Below, piece after piece: positions 50,528 to 58,517 of a DNA stretch of 64,000 bases. The notes beneath the pieces are model-generated. The model searched no databases and was not told the DNA's origin. It was given only the letters and a program-made list of their open reading frames with translations. Position 1 is the stretch's first letter. Every line of letters starts with the position of its first letter. Source of the stretch: Streptococcus sp. CF8_St5-11 (GTDB taxonomy: Bacteria > Bacillota > Bacilli > Lactobacillales > Streptococcaceae). Where the stretch lies: assembly GCF_024295625.1 (NCBI RefSeq), contig NZ_JANCOJ010000003.1:186001-250000 (forward strand), in the 5' to 3' direction. Position numbers and translations under genes: made by a program.

Positions 50528-50992
50528 ATGATGTTTGTAATTAAAGAAGTCAAGGGTGAAGATCAAAAAATGGCAGTTGTCGCTGAGATTTTAAGGGATT
50601 TGCCAGAATGGTTTGGAATACCAGAAAGCACGCAAGCCTACATTGAAGGAGCTAAGGATTTACGAGTTTGGGCTGCTTATCAAGAAAGTGATGTAGTAGG
50701 GTTTATAAGTTTATCATATTCGAGTGAAGATTGTGCTGAAATTGACTGTCTAGGCGTGAAAAAATCATTCCAAGGTCAAGGAATTGGAAGGGAATTAGTT
50801 ACGACTATAGAAAGAGAAGCAGTCAAACAAGTGGCCTACCTACAGGTCAAAACAGTCGCAGAAGGTTCAAATAAAGATTATGACCGAACAAATGTCTTTT
50901 ATCGCAGTCTTGGTTTTAAAAAATTAGAGATTTTTCCGCAACTATGGGATCCACAGAATCCATGTCAGATTCTGATTAAAAAGATCAACTAA
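50528..50992 (+). CDS. GNAT family N-acetyltransferase
   Basis: 154 residues. The acetyl-CoA-binding motif is VKKSFQGQGIGRELVTTIE (Q-x-x-G-x-G/A), preceded by the beta strand DCAEIDCLG and ending with NVFYRSLGFKKLEIF. The acceptor is unknown. ATG 50528 (or 50531) follows GAAAGGAAC; it lies 35 bases after the ABC genes and may be co-transcribed. Confidence 0.87.
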   Translation: MMFVIKEVKGEDQKMAVVAEILRDLPEWFGIPESTQAYIEGAKDLRVWAAYQESDVVGFISLSYSSEDCAEIDCLGVKKSFQGQGIGRELVTTIEREAVKQVAYLQVKTVAEGSNKDYDRTNVFYRSLGFKKLEIFPQLWDPQNPCQILIKKIN

Positions 50993-50998
50993 AAGTGC

Positions 50999-51026
50999 TT
51001 GACATCCGCTATCAGAGTGCTATACT
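50999..51026 (+). promoter_or_regulatory. Promoter of tRNA-Thr
   Basis: -35 TTGACA (50999-51004), 16 bases, -10 TATACT (51021-51026). Confidence 0.85.
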
Positions 51027-51038
51027 AAGAAGGTAATC

Positions 51039-51111
51039 GCCGATTTAGCTCAGTTGGTAGAGCAACGCACTCGTAACGCGTAGGTCACAGGTTCGATCCC
51101 TGCAATCGGCA
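51039..51111 (+). tRNA. tRNA-Thr (CGT anticodon)
   Basis: 73 bases. Acceptor GCCGATT pairs with AATCGGC, anticodon loop CTCGTAA (CGT), T arm CACAG-GTTCGAT-CCCTG with one mismatch. CCA is not encoded. Confidence 0.93.
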
Positions 51112-51134
51112 TAGAAAAAACTGCTTTGAAGGAG

Positions 51135-51188
51135 CGAGACGATGAATAATGGTGATCACATATTCGTTCTGTCTCGTTTCTTTTTTTG
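51135..51188 (+). terminator. Terminator after tRNA-Thr
   Basis: Long hairpin GCGAGACGATGAATA with TATTCGTTCTGTCTCG, T run. Confidence 0.75.
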
Positions 51189-51218
51189 ACCGCATAGGCG
51201 CCATTTTTGACCGCTTAG
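51184..51218 (+). promoter_or_regulatory. Direct repeat TTTTGACCGC(A/T)TAG, 21 bases apart
   Basis: Two copies (about 51184-51197 and 51205-51218) two helical turns apart, just upstream of a promoter (TTGTCT 51229, 17 bases, TATCAT 51252). This is the layout of LytTR protein binding sites; a LytTR gene lies at 51919. Confidence 0.55.
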
Positions 51219-51307
51219 TCAAAAGTCCTTGTCTCCATAGGGGCTCTCTGCTATCATAGAATCATCAAAGGAAGCAATACTTCCAATTAATGAAAAAGAG
51301 GTATACT

Positions 51308-51622
51308 ATGATGAAAAAATTACTTGGACTTGGTTTTATTCTGGCAGCTCTTGCGGTTGTTATAATGGGAATGGTTGGCTTTCCAAAGCTTGATGTGAAT
51401 ATCTGGCCTTTATTCCCCGTTCTCTTATTTGCTTTCTTTACTCTTGAAAATCTGATGAAACAGGACTACAAGGCAAGTGTCATCTGTGCTTTAATTGCTC
51501 TGATGATTGCAAACGCGATCTACGATCTCTTGCCGGTTTCAAATGGCTTAGTGATCACAGCGGGTGTGCTCGCTTGCCTGGGTCTTAGTTTTCTTTTACC
51601 GGATAAGGAAAGTAACAAATAA
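51308..51622 (+). CDS. Small LiaF-like membrane protein (membrane domain only)
   Basis: 104 residues, four short helices. It aligns with the N-terminal half of the protein at 52370: ICALIALMIANAIYDLLPVSNGLVITAGVLACLGLSFLL against YGLLALFCLNGQYHFLPVSNSVVILSSILAVIGLNILF. It lacks the C-terminal DUF2154-like beta domain. ATG 51308 (or 51311) follows AGAGGT. Probably a partner or decoy of the larger homologue; function unknown. Confidence 0.7.
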   Translation: MMKKLLGLGFILAALAVVIMGMVGFPKLDVNIWPLFPVLLFAFFTLENLMKQDYKASVICALIALMIANAIYDLLPVSNGLVITAGVLACLGLSFLLPDKESNK

Positions 51623-51627
51623 AGAAA

Positions 51628-51806
51628 GAGAGTGGGACAGAAATCGGTCATTCGTTAGAATTCGATTTCGTCGTCCCACCTCCGCACAGTTGAGTAGGAC
51701 TATAAAAGCTGATGAAATCAGCGTAGTAGAGCCCACTCAACCACTGCGTCTTGCTCGACAATCCAAAGACAATTGAGAGGCTAGGACTTTTGTCCCAGCC
51801 TCTTTA
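51628..51806 (-). repeat. Two-hairpin repeat family, copy R4
   Basis: Full copy with terminator arm (GAGGCTAGGAC/GTCCCAGCCTC), sitting after the small LiaF-like gene. GGACTATAAAAGC differs from GGGCTGTAAAAGC of the others. Confidence 0.92.
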
Positions 51807-51859
51807 CTTCTCAAAAGCTACCTCTTGATGGGGAAAAGGTGCCACTTACTGAAAAGCCC

Positions 51860-51887
51860 TTGTTTTGTTTTCAACAGCTGTTATAAT
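51860..51887 (+). promoter_or_regulatory. Promoter of the LytTR gene
   Basis: -35 TTGTTT (51860-51865), 16 bases, -10 TATAAT (51882-51887). Confidence 0.65.
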
Positions 51888-51918
51888 GGTACTATCAAAA
51901 CGTTGGGAAAGGAGTTTT

Positions 51919-52365
51919 ATGAAAGTTAGAATCGAATTGGATCCATCAATGGACGAGCCTGAGATCTTGATTCGAGCCCCGCGCTTGACCCCGGAGTTGA
52001 CCCAGCTGCAAGAGAGAATCCTAGAACAAAAAGTCGCTCCATTAGCCTTCTACAAGGATCGAAGTGAGTATTTTCTGGATGTGGCATCAATCCTCTTTTT
52101 TGAGACGGATGGGGAGAAGATTTTTGGACACACCAAGGACGAGGCCTATGAAGTCAAGCAGAAGCTCTATGAGTTGGAGGAGTTGCTTCCCATCGCCTTT
52201 TGTCGAATTTCCAAATCCACCATTGTCAACGCAAAGCAGATCTACTCTCTGGAAAAGTCTTTTTCAGGGACCAGCACGGTCAATTTCTACCAGACCCATA
52301 AGCAGGTCCACGTATCCAGACGCTACTATCAACTCTTAAAAGAACGACTAAATGAAATGAGGTAA
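51919..52365 (+). CDS. LytTR family DNA-binding regulator
   Basis: 148 residues with no receiver domain. The LytTR domain is about 50-148: YFLDVASILFFETDGEKIFGHT, the FCRISKSTIVNAKQIYSLEKSF stretch and VHVSRRYYQLLKERL. Such stand-alone LytTR proteins in streptococci are paired with a membrane protein that holds them inactive; here the gene is 4 bases before a LiaF-like membrane gene. ATG 51919 follows GGAAAGGAG. Confidence 0.87.
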   Translation: MKVRIELDPSMDEPEILIRAPRLTPELTQLQERILEQKVAPLAFYKDRSEYFLDVASILFFETDGEKIFGHTKDEAYEVKQKLYELEELLPIAFCRISKSTIVNAKQIYSLEKSFSGTSTVNFYQTHKQVHVSRRYYQLLKERLNEMR

Positions 52366-52369
52366 TATT

Positions 52370-53065
52370 ATGAGAAAAAAATTAATCGGAGTATTCTTAA
52401 TCCTATTAGCAGCCTTACTCCTCTTACAAGGCTATTTTGTAAAATGGGACATCAGCATCTGGACCTTAGCTTGGGTCACCTTGCTTGCAGTCCTGTCCCT
52501 CTCTAGTTTCTTGAAACGCCATTTTGGTTGGGGCTTCATCTATGGACTTTTAGCCCTCTTTTGTCTCAATGGGCAATACCATTTCCTTCCGGTGTCCAAT
52601 TCGGTTGTCATCCTTTCTTCAATTCTCGCTGTGATTGGACTTAACATCTTGTTCAAACCCTCTAAGAAAATAAAAATTCCCCATGGTTCCTATTCTGCTG
52701 GTTCGATGAGTAAGTCTGATGGCAATGACATCGATGTCACTTTTTCCACAGTGACAAAATATCTCAATGACCAACACTTTACCCACGGAAGTGCAGATGT
52801 AAGTATGGGAGAAGCTTCAGTTTATTTTGACAATTGCCGTATCGACGGTCCTTCTGCTCAGTTTGTTGTCGATGTTTCCCTTGGGAGTCTGAGCCTCTAT
52901 GTACCAAGCGATTGGCGCGTCCATGTTAATGTGGATAATTCTCTCTCAGCGATCCAACATCAGGAAAATCCAAGTGCTCTTACTAGCAAGGATTTCTACA
53001 TTACAGGCGATGTTTCCTTGGGAAATCTAGAAATTATCTATGTAGGAGCGAATTCGTTTTCTTAA
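52370..53065 (+). CDS. LiaF-like membrane protein (membrane domain plus DUF2154-like domain)
   Basis: 231 residues: four N-terminal helices (about 5-100), a linker, then a beta-rich soluble domain (about 115-231) with repeated strand units such as ASVYFDNCRIDG, VDVSLGSLSLYVPSDWRVHVNVDNSLSAI and DVSLGNLEIIYVGA, as in the LiaF/VraT C-terminal domain. Coupled to the LytTR gene, it is the likely inhibitor or sensor of that regulator. LiaF proteins keep the cell-envelope stress system off in related bacteria. Confidence 0.83.
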   Translation: MRKKLIGVFLILLAALLLLQGYFVKWDISIWTLAWVTLLAVLSLSSFLKRHFGWGFIYGLLALFCLNGQYHFLPVSNSVVILSSILAVIGLNILFKPSKKIKIPHGSYSAGSMSKSDGNDIDVTFSTVTKYLNDQHFTHGSADVSMGEASVYFDNCRIDGPSAQFVVDVSLGSLSLYVPSDWRVHVNVDNSLSAIQHQENPSALTSKDFYITGDVSLGNLEIIYVGANSFS

Positions 53066-53184
53066 GTCAGAAATTGAAAAACTTTGGCCAAAAGCTTGCC
53101 AAGAGAGATTTTTTTTGGTAATATAGTACGGTATGTGGTGCTAGCACATCCGTTATATTAGATCTAATAGGAGGAAACACAGAA
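53066..53184. promoter_or_regulatory. rpmB leader region
   Basis: TAATATAG (-10 like, 53115-53122) is followed by a hairpin ATGTG-GTGC-TA-GCACAT (about 53134-53149) and AATAGGAGG before ATG 53185. It may be an autoregulatory leader; no named RNA recognised. Confidence 0.4.
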
Positions 53185-53373
53185 ATGGCTAAAGTATGTT
53201 ATTTCACAGGTCGTAAGACTGTATCAGGTAACAACCGTTCACACGCTATGAACCAAACAAAACGTGCCGTAAAACCAAACCTTCAAAAAGTAACTGTCCT
53301 TATCGATGGTAAACCTAAAAAAGTTTGGGCTTCAGCTCGTGCATTGAAATCTGGTAAAGTAGAACGCGTTTAA
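53185..53373 (+). CDS. rpmB: 50S ribosomal protein L28
   Basis: 62 residues, full length: [27 protein letters not shown] with the single N-terminal Cys, and [18 protein letters not shown] at the end. It is read alone, with a terminator at 53382-53410. Confidence 0.97.
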   Translation: MAKVCYFTGRKTVSGNNRSHAMNQTKRAVKPNLQKVTVLIDGKPKKVWASARALKSGKVERV

Positions 53374-53381
53374 TAAAGAAA

Positions 53382-53410
53382 TAAGAACCTCCTTGAGGTT
53401 CTTTTCTTTT
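53382..53410 (+). terminator. Terminator after rpmB
   Basis: AAGAACCTC, CTT, GAGGTTCTT, T-rich tail. Confidence 0.88.
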
Positions 53411-53456
53411 TCTCTAGAGATAGCTGTCACAGCGGGAGAAGAATAGTCCCTACCCT

Positions 53457-53485
53457 TTTACAGTTGACCTCTTTTATGGTAAAAT
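53457..53485 (+). promoter_or_regulatory. Promoter of the Asp23-fakA operon
   Basis: -35 TTTACA (53457-53462), 17 bases, -10 TAAAAT (53480-53485). Confidence 0.65.
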
Positions 53486-53515
53486 AGAATATAAAATACT
53501 TTTGAGGTAGAAATT

Positions 53516-53881
53516 ATGACAGTAAAAATCAATACAAAGGACGGTCAAATTGAATTGACTGATGAGGTTATCGCAACTGTTGTAGGCGGTGCTGCTACTG
53601 AGATCTTCGGTGTGGTTGGAATGGCCAGCAAAAATGCGATCAAAGATAATTTCCAAGCCCTCCTAGGGAAAGAAAACTTCTCTAAAGGTGTTGTTGTCAA
53701 AACAACGGAAGCAGGAACTATCGCAGTTGATGTTTACACTGTTTTGAGCTATGGAACAAAAATTAGCGAAGTCTCAAAAAATATTCAAGAACGTGTGAAA
53801 TTTAGTTTGGAAAATCAACTTGGAATCACTACGGATACTGTGAATGTCTATATTCAAAATATCAAGATTGTGGGAGAATAA
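53516..53881 (+). CDS. Asp23/Gls24 family envelope stress protein (YloU-like)
   Basis: 121 residues: GQIELTDEVIATVVGGAATEIFGVVGMASKN, then a beta-rich rest ending VNVYIQNIKIVGE. It is the short form of the Asp23 family, found next to fakA (yloU-yloV order of Bacillus). Role unproven. It is separated from fakA by two bases. Confidence 0.9.
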   Translation: MTVKINTKDGQIELTDEVIATVVGGAATEIFGVVGMASKNAIKDNFQALLGKENFSKGVVVKTTEAGTIAVDVYTVLSYGTKISEVSKNIQERVKFSLENQLGITTDTVNVYIQNIKIVGE

Positions 53882-53883
53882 TC

Positions 53884-55548
53884 GTGGCTAATATTACTAC
53901 AAGTTTATTTCAAGAAATGGTTCAAGCGGGGGCTACGCGCTTAAATAAACAAGCGGAATATGTAAACTCTTTGAACGTCTTTCCTGTACCAGACGGGGAC
54001 ACAGGAACCAATATGGGAATGACCATCGAAAATGGGGCCAAAGAAGTATCGGACCGTTCTGCTTCAACTGTTGGTGAAGCAGCAGGGATCTTCGCTAAAG
54101 GACTCTTGATGGGCGCGCGTGGGAACTCAGGAGTCATCACTTCTCAATTGTTCCGTGGATTTTCTCAAAGTGTCAAAGACAAAGAAGAATTGGATGGAGT
54201 AGCACTTGCAGCAGCCTTCCAGTCTGGTGTAGAAGTCGCTTATAAAGCCGTTATGAAACCGGTTGAAGGAACCATTTTGACGGTTTCTCGTGGGGCAGCC
54301 ATCGGGGCCAAGAAAAAAGCAGAATCGACTAATGATGCGGTAGAAGTCATGCGTGCAGCTCTTGAAGGAGCTAAAACAGCTCTTGCTAAGACTCCAGATA
54401 TGTTGCCGGTCTTGAAAGAAGTTGGTGTGGTAGACTCTGGTGGTCAAGGTTTGGTCTTCATCTATGAAGGATTCTTGTCAGCCTTGACAGGAGAATTCAT
54501 CGCTTCTGAAGAGTTCCAAGCAACACCTGCAACCATGTCAGAAATGATCAATGCAGAACACCACAAGTCAGTCGCTGGCCATGTCGCAACTGAAGACATC
54601 AAGTTTGGTTACTGTACAGAAATCATGGTCGCTTTGAAACAAGGTCCAACTTATGTCAAAGACTTCGATTACGATGAATTCCGTAACTATTTGAACAACC
54701 TTGGGGATTCCCTATTGGTGGTGAATGACGATGAGATTGTCAAAGTTCACGTCCATACAGAAGATCCAGGTCTTGTCATGCAAGAAGGTCTTAAATACGG
54801 AAGCTTGGTGAAGGTGAAAGTCGACAACATGCGCAACCAACACGAAGCGCAAGTTGAAAAAGAAGAGCGTCAAGCGAAGCCAGTTGAAGAAAAAGAATAT
54901 GCCATCATCGCAGTAGTTGCTGGTGACGGATTGGCTGATATCTTTAAAGCGCAAGGAGTTGATTACATCATCTCTGGGGGTCAAACCATGAACCCATCAA
55001 CAGAAGACTTTGTCAAAGCGGTTGAAGAGTTGAATGCGCGCAACATCATTATCTTGCCAAACAACAAAAATATCTTGATGGCGGCTCAATCTGCAGCAGA
55101 AGTGATTGATCAACCTGCAGCAGTTGTTGAGACCAAGACTATCCCTCAAGGATTGACTAGTCTTCTTGCCTTTGATGAAAGCAAATCGATCGAAGAAAAC
55201 TACGAACGCATGAGCGCTTCATTGGGTGATGTTGCGTCTGGTAGTGTAACGACAGCAGTTCGCGATACCACTATTGATGGGCTTGAAATCCATGAAAATG
55301 ATAATCTTGGAATGGTCGATGGCAAAATCGTTGTTTCAAATCCAGATATGATGGAAACCTTGGAAGAAACATTCGCTCATATGTTGGATGAAGACAGTGA
55401 AATTGTGACCATCTATGTCGGTGAAGACGGCAGTGAGGAGTTGGCAAATGAATTGGCCCAAGCCCTTGCTGAGAAGTATGAGGATGTAGAAGTGGAAATC
55501 CACCAAGGTGGCCAACCCGTCTACCCATACTTGTTTAGTGTAGAATAA
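53884..55548 (+). CDS. fakA: Fatty acid kinase FakA (DAK2/DhaL plus C-terminal domain)
   Basis: 554 residues with GTG start. The N-terminal DhaL/DAK2 ATP-binding domain (about 8-200) has NVFPVPDGDTGTNMGMT (Mg-binding Asp residues) and MGARGNSGVITSQLFRG. A middle domain (about 200-330) and a C-terminal DegV-like domain (about 340-554) follow. FakA phosphorylates fatty acids bound to DegV/FakB proteins, one of which lies at 7212. The terminator is at 55558-55583. Confidence 0.93.
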   Translation: MANITTSLFQEMVQAGATRLNKQAEYVNSLNVFPVPDGDTGTNMGMTIENGAKEVSDRSASTVGEAAGIFAKGLLMGARGNSGVITSQLFRGFSQSVKDKEELDGVALAAAFQSGVEVAYKAVMKPVEGTILTVSRGAAIGAKKKAESTNDAVEVMRAALEGAKTALAKTPDMLPVLKEVGVVDSGGQGLVFIYEGFLSALTGEFIASEEFQATPATMSEMINAEHHKSVAGHVATEDIKFGYCTEIMVALKQGPTYVKDFDYDEFRNYLNNLGDSLLVVNDDEIVKVHVHTEDPGLVMQEGLKYGSLVKVKVDNMRNQHEAQVEKEERQAKPVEEKEYAIIAVVAGDGLADIFKAQGVDYIISGGQTMNPSTEDFVKAVEELNARNIIILPNNKNILMAAQSAAEVIDQPAAVVETKTIPQGLTSLLAFDESKSIEENYERMSASLGDVASGSVTTAVRDTTIDGLEIHENDNLGMVDGKIVVSNPDMMETLEETFAHMLDEDSEIVTIYVGEDGSEELANELAQALAEKYEDVEVEIHQGGQPVYPYLFSVE

Positions 55549-55557
55549 TTGAACAGA

Positions 55558-55583
55558 AGGTTCCTTTCGGAACCTTTTTTTGT
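55558..55583 (+). terminator. Terminator after fakA
   Basis: AAGGTTCC, TTTC, GGAACCTT, T run. The following 55584-55831 holds no recognisable gene. Confidence 0.92.
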
Positions 55584-55831
55584 ATATAGAAAAACGAGGA
55601 GATTCCTATGAAATCGGCGTGATTCAGAGGGATTGAGACTGAAGTGAACCGTCCACTGAGGCTTTATTCGTGAGAAAAAGGAGTTTCTGCAAAAAGTCTC
55701 AAATTCATCAGTTTTTTATTCAAATGGAAGAGCTTGAAAAGAGGGGGAAATGGTTTGAGCAGTGGAGTTTTTAGACAAGAAAGACGCGATATGTTATACT
55801 GGTATCAGTATGTGAAAGGAGAGTTATAAAA

Positions 55832-56386
55832 ATGAAGAAATTTTTTGTAACCCTTGGGCTAGCCATTTTGGTATTGACTGGTTGTTCGCAATCCCAAACA
55901 AAGAAAACTACAACCGCTAGCTCATCTAGCAGTTCCACTGTTAAAAAAGAAGTAAAAAATGAAGAAAAAACCACAACCTTAGTAGGAGATATCAATGGAA
56001 CAAAACACCGGGATATCATCAAGTCTAAGGGAGATAAGGTTGAAAACCTTCGCATCGAAGTGACGGCCGATCTGCCCCAACAACTTGGGACCATCGCAGC
56101 AGAAAAGTCACCTGAAGAGCTCACAGCAGCTATTCAAGCTTTGCTGGAGCAAAATGAAGACTATAAGAAACTAAAAACCGTTCCCGGTTTTAGTTTGGAA
56201 TACACAGTCACACCAGAAAAGAAATTGCTCTCAACCAGTGTGATTGACCTCAACCAAATTGATGCCAAGTCTCTAGAAGAAATTTCTTACTTCAAAGATG
56301 CTGGTCTCAATGATTTGAAAAACATGAAGGCGGATGCCTTGGTGAAGGCCTTGAAATTGCATGGGATGAAAGAAGAAGGCCAGTAA
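55832..56386 (+). CDS. Surface lipoprotein of unknown function (SP_0198-like)
   Basis: 184 residues. Lipoprotein signal peptide with lipobox LTGC (Cys19), then a Ser/Thr/Lys-rich spacer (about 20-50), then a mixed alpha/beta domain with a KHRDIIKSKGDKVENLRIEV strand. A streptococcal small-lipoprotein domain family fits, but its role is not established. AAAGGAGAG precedes the ATG and a TTATACT -10 lies at 55793-55799. The terminator is at 56396-56425. Confidence 0.78.
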   Translation: MKKFFVTLGLAILVLTGCSQSQTKKTTTASSSSSSTVKKEVKNEEKTTTLVGDINGTKHRDIIKSKGDKVENLRIEVTADLPQQLGTIAAEKSPEELTAAIQALLEQNEDYKKLKTVPGFSLEYTVTPEKKLLSTSVIDLNQIDAKSLEEISYFKDAGLNDLKNMKADALVKALKLHGMKEEGQ

Positions 56387-56395
56387 GAAGAGAAA

Positions 56396-56425
56396 AAGTC
56401 GAGTGAAGTTACTTGGCTTTTTTTA
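56396..56425 (+). terminator. Terminator after the lipoprotein gene
   Basis: AAGTCGAGT, GAAGTT, ACTTGGCTT, T run. Confidence 0.7.
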
Positions 56426-56426
56426 G

Positions 56427-56455
56427 TGACATTTGTCATGTGAGCCAGTGACAAA
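56427..56455 (+). promoter_or_regulatory. Candidate response-regulator site before the ABC/two-component operon
   Basis: Three half-sites: TGACA (56427-56431), TGTCA (56434-56438), TGACA (56449-56453); TTTGTCA-N10-TGACAAA forms a clean inverted repeat. The -10 TATAAT at 56485-56490 has no good -35, which suits an activator. Confidence 0.5.
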
Positions 56456-56518
56456 ATCATCTAGTGGCCTGTTATTCCTTTCGCTATAATAAAGTCAGAA
56501 AGTAAGAGGTAAGGAAAA

Positions 56519-56710
56519 ATGAAACAATGGTTCTATAAAGTGTTTACGTTAACAGTGGTTGGGATGGTCGTCTATTTAATCTTTTCAAAGGATGATAGTC
56601 TCTATTACCATTTCCCTTGGGAATTATTTGCTGGGATTGGCATCATGAGCTGGGCGGTCCAAGAAGGATTGAAAATGGTCAAGGCTGTTAAAAAGGAGAT
56701 GGAGCAATGA
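56519..56710 (+). CDS. Small membrane protein, first gene of the ABC/two-component operon
   Basis: 63 residues with two hydrophobic segments (about 5-23 and 32-50) and a basic C-terminus (KMVKAVKKEMEQ). No family recognised. Its stop overlaps the next start by 4 bases, so it is part of the operon. It may be an accessory membrane subunit or sensor partner. Confidence 0.7.
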   Translation: MKQWFYKVFTLTVVGMVVYLIFSKDDSLYYHFPWELFAGIGIMSWAVQEGLKMVKAVKKEMEQ

Positions 56711-56904
56711 AAAAGAAACTTGAAATTGGATTGGTAGCTGTTTTGTGTTTGCTCCTTTGGGCAACTGAGATGGTGACGGGCTGGTTTTCTGCCCATTTTC
56801 CTAGCTGGTTTTTCCAAACGGTTTGGGGAGTGACCTTGGTCGTCTATGTCATCATTCCAGCTGGTCAGATTTGGTTGAAAGGAGAGTCTCATGAGTGTCA
56901 TTAG
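56707..56904 (+). CDS. Small membrane protein, second gene of the operon
   Basis: 65 residues, two helices (about 6-24, 36-55), ending WLKGESHECH. It overlaps both neighbours (4 bases upstream, 14 bases into the ATPase gene). No family recognised. Confidence 0.68.
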   Translation: MKKKLEIGLVAVLCLLLWATEMVTGWFSAHFPSWFFQTVWGVTLVVYVIIPAGQIWLKGESHECH

Positions 56905-57808
56905 AGTAGAGAACTTGAACAAAAGTATCAAAGGAAAGTTGATCCTAGAAGATCTTTCTTTCAAAGTTGAGAGAGGGGATTGCTTGGCTTTTATTGGGCC
57001 AAACGGAGCTGGGAAAACAACCTTGATGGATTGCCTCCTAGGAGATAGGAAGGTAACTTCTGGAATCATTAAAATAGAAGGAAAAGCTCCTGGTCATCCT
57101 CAGTTAAAGGATAGTGTCTCTTATCTCCCTCAAGAGAATGCCATCGTGCAAAAGCTAACCGTGCAGGAACTGATCAGTTTCTTTCGCTCCATTTATCCCA
57201 ACCCTTTAACGGTCAATGACATCGATGATTTATTGCGTTTTACTCCAGAACAAAAGAAGCAATTAGCCAGTAAGCTGTCTGGTGGGCAAAAGCGTCTTTT
57301 ATCCTTTGTGTTGACCTTGATTGGTCGTCCCAGTCTTCTGTTTCTGGATGAGCCAACGGCTGCCATGGATACGTCCACTCGCCAACGCTTTTGGGAGATC
57401 GTCGGGCATTTAAAGGACCAAGGTGTGACTATAGTCTATTCTTCCCATTATATCGAGGAAGTAGAGCATACAGCTGACCGGATCCTGGTCTTGCATCAGG
57501 GACGTTTGCTTCGGGATACGACGCCACTAGCTATGAGAAGTGAAGAGGTAGAAAAACATTTTACCCTGCCTTTGCGCTACCAAGCTCTAGTGGCAGGGAT
57601 GGACGGAATTGGTCAAGTGACGGTCAAACCTGATGCCCTCCAAGTTGTGACAGGCGATGCCAATCGTTTGTGGACTCGATTGCAAGAAGAAGGCTGTTCG
57701 ATCCAAGAGATCGAAGTGACCAATCGAAGTTTATTGGATTCTATTTTTGAAAATACAAAGGAAGTAGGTAGAGAAGATGAAACGCATGAAAGCTCTCGGC
57801 GTGGTTGA
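56891..57808 (+). CDS. ABC transporter ATP-binding protein
   Basis: 305 residues: Walker A GPNGAGKTTL, Q-loop SYLPQENAI, signature LSGGQKRLL, Walker B LLFLDEPTAAMD, H-loop SSHYIEEV. It is of the CcmA/drug-exporter (COG1131) type. Its gene overlaps the permease gene. A two-component system follows in the same operon, so the exporter is probably its target or part of its sensing, as in bacitracin- or DesK-like arrangements. Confidence 0.92.
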   Translation: MSVIRVENLNKSIKGKLILEDLSFKVERGDCLAFIGPNGAGKTTLMDCLLGDRKVTSGIIKIEGKAPGHPQLKDSVSYLPQENAIVQKLTVQELISFFRSIYPNPLTVNDIDDLLRFTPEQKKQLASKLSGGQKRLLSFVLTLIGRPSLLFLDEPTAAMDTSTRQRFWEIVGHLKDQGVTIVYSSHYIEEVEHTADRILVLHQGRLLRDTTPLAMRSEEVEKHFTLPLRYQALVAGMDGIGQVTVKPDALQVVTGDANRLWTRLQEEGCSIQEIEVTNRSLLDSIFENTKEVGREDETHESSRRG

Positions 57809-58517
57809 GTGGCATTTGACCAGACGCCAAGCCATTTATTATTTATTATCAATAGGGATGCCCACGGCTTTTTATCTCTTCTTTTCAGGGATGTACCAGG
57901 ATACACCAGGGGGACCCGCTCACTTTATGAGGGATTATCTCCTCTCCATGACGGCTTTTTCCATGATGTCTACGGCTCTATTTTCCTTTCCAACAGTTCT
58001 TGAAACTGATCGACTCAATAATTGGCAAAAAGTCTTGCGCCATACCCCGGTATCTATGGTAGAATATTATCTAATAAAGGTTGCGGGTCTCTTTGTAGAC
58101 TTTCTCCTATCGATTGGGGTCGTCTTTACCGTGGGTCATGTGGTGCGGCATGTGAACATGTCTCTACAGGATTGGGTCTTAGCGGCCTTCCTTCTCATCC
58201 TAGGAAGTCTAGCTTTTGTAGCTATCGGTCTGGTCTTGACCTTGCTTCCTTCCAGTCAATTGATGTCGGTTGCGGGCAATCTCCTCTATATGGGACTGGC
58301 TGTTATGGGTGGCCTATGGATGCCCATTAGTGTCTTTCCAGAATGGATGCAAGCCATCGGCAAATGCCTGCCAACCTATCAATTGATGGAACTGATCAAG
58401 ACCTTTTTGAATAAGGGGCAGGTCAATGGTTTTGCTAGTCTCTATTTAATCTTGTTTACCCTGGTCTTGTTTACCCTTGTCATCGTTTATCGTCGTCATT
58501 CAGAGGTTCGTTCATGA
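57777..58517 (+). CDS. ABC-2 type permease
   Basis: 246 residues, six helices with the typical last half GNLLYMGLAVMGGLWMPISVFPEWMQAIGKCLPTYQLMELIK of ABC-2 drug/peptide exporters. It overlaps the ATPase gene by 32 bases and the kinase gene by 4. Confidence 0.88.
   Translation: MKRMKALGVVEWHLTRRQAIYYLLSIGMPTAFYLFFSGMYQDTPGGPAHFMRDYLLSMTAFSMMSTALFSFPTVLETDRLNNWQKVLRHTPVSMVEYYLIKVAGLFVDFLLSIGVVFTVGHVVRHVNMSLQDWVLAAFLLILGSLAFVAIGLVLTLLPSSQLMSVAGNLLYMGLAVMGGLWMPISVFPEWMQAIGKCLPTYQLMELIKTFLNKGQVNGFASLYLILFTLVLFTLVIVYRRHSEVRS

Noticed and set aside
51302-51313. TATACT directly before ATG 51308 as a third leaderless gene.
   Set aside because: The expected transcript start would fall after the ATG, and an AGAGGT ribosome site and another promoter (51229-51257) are present.
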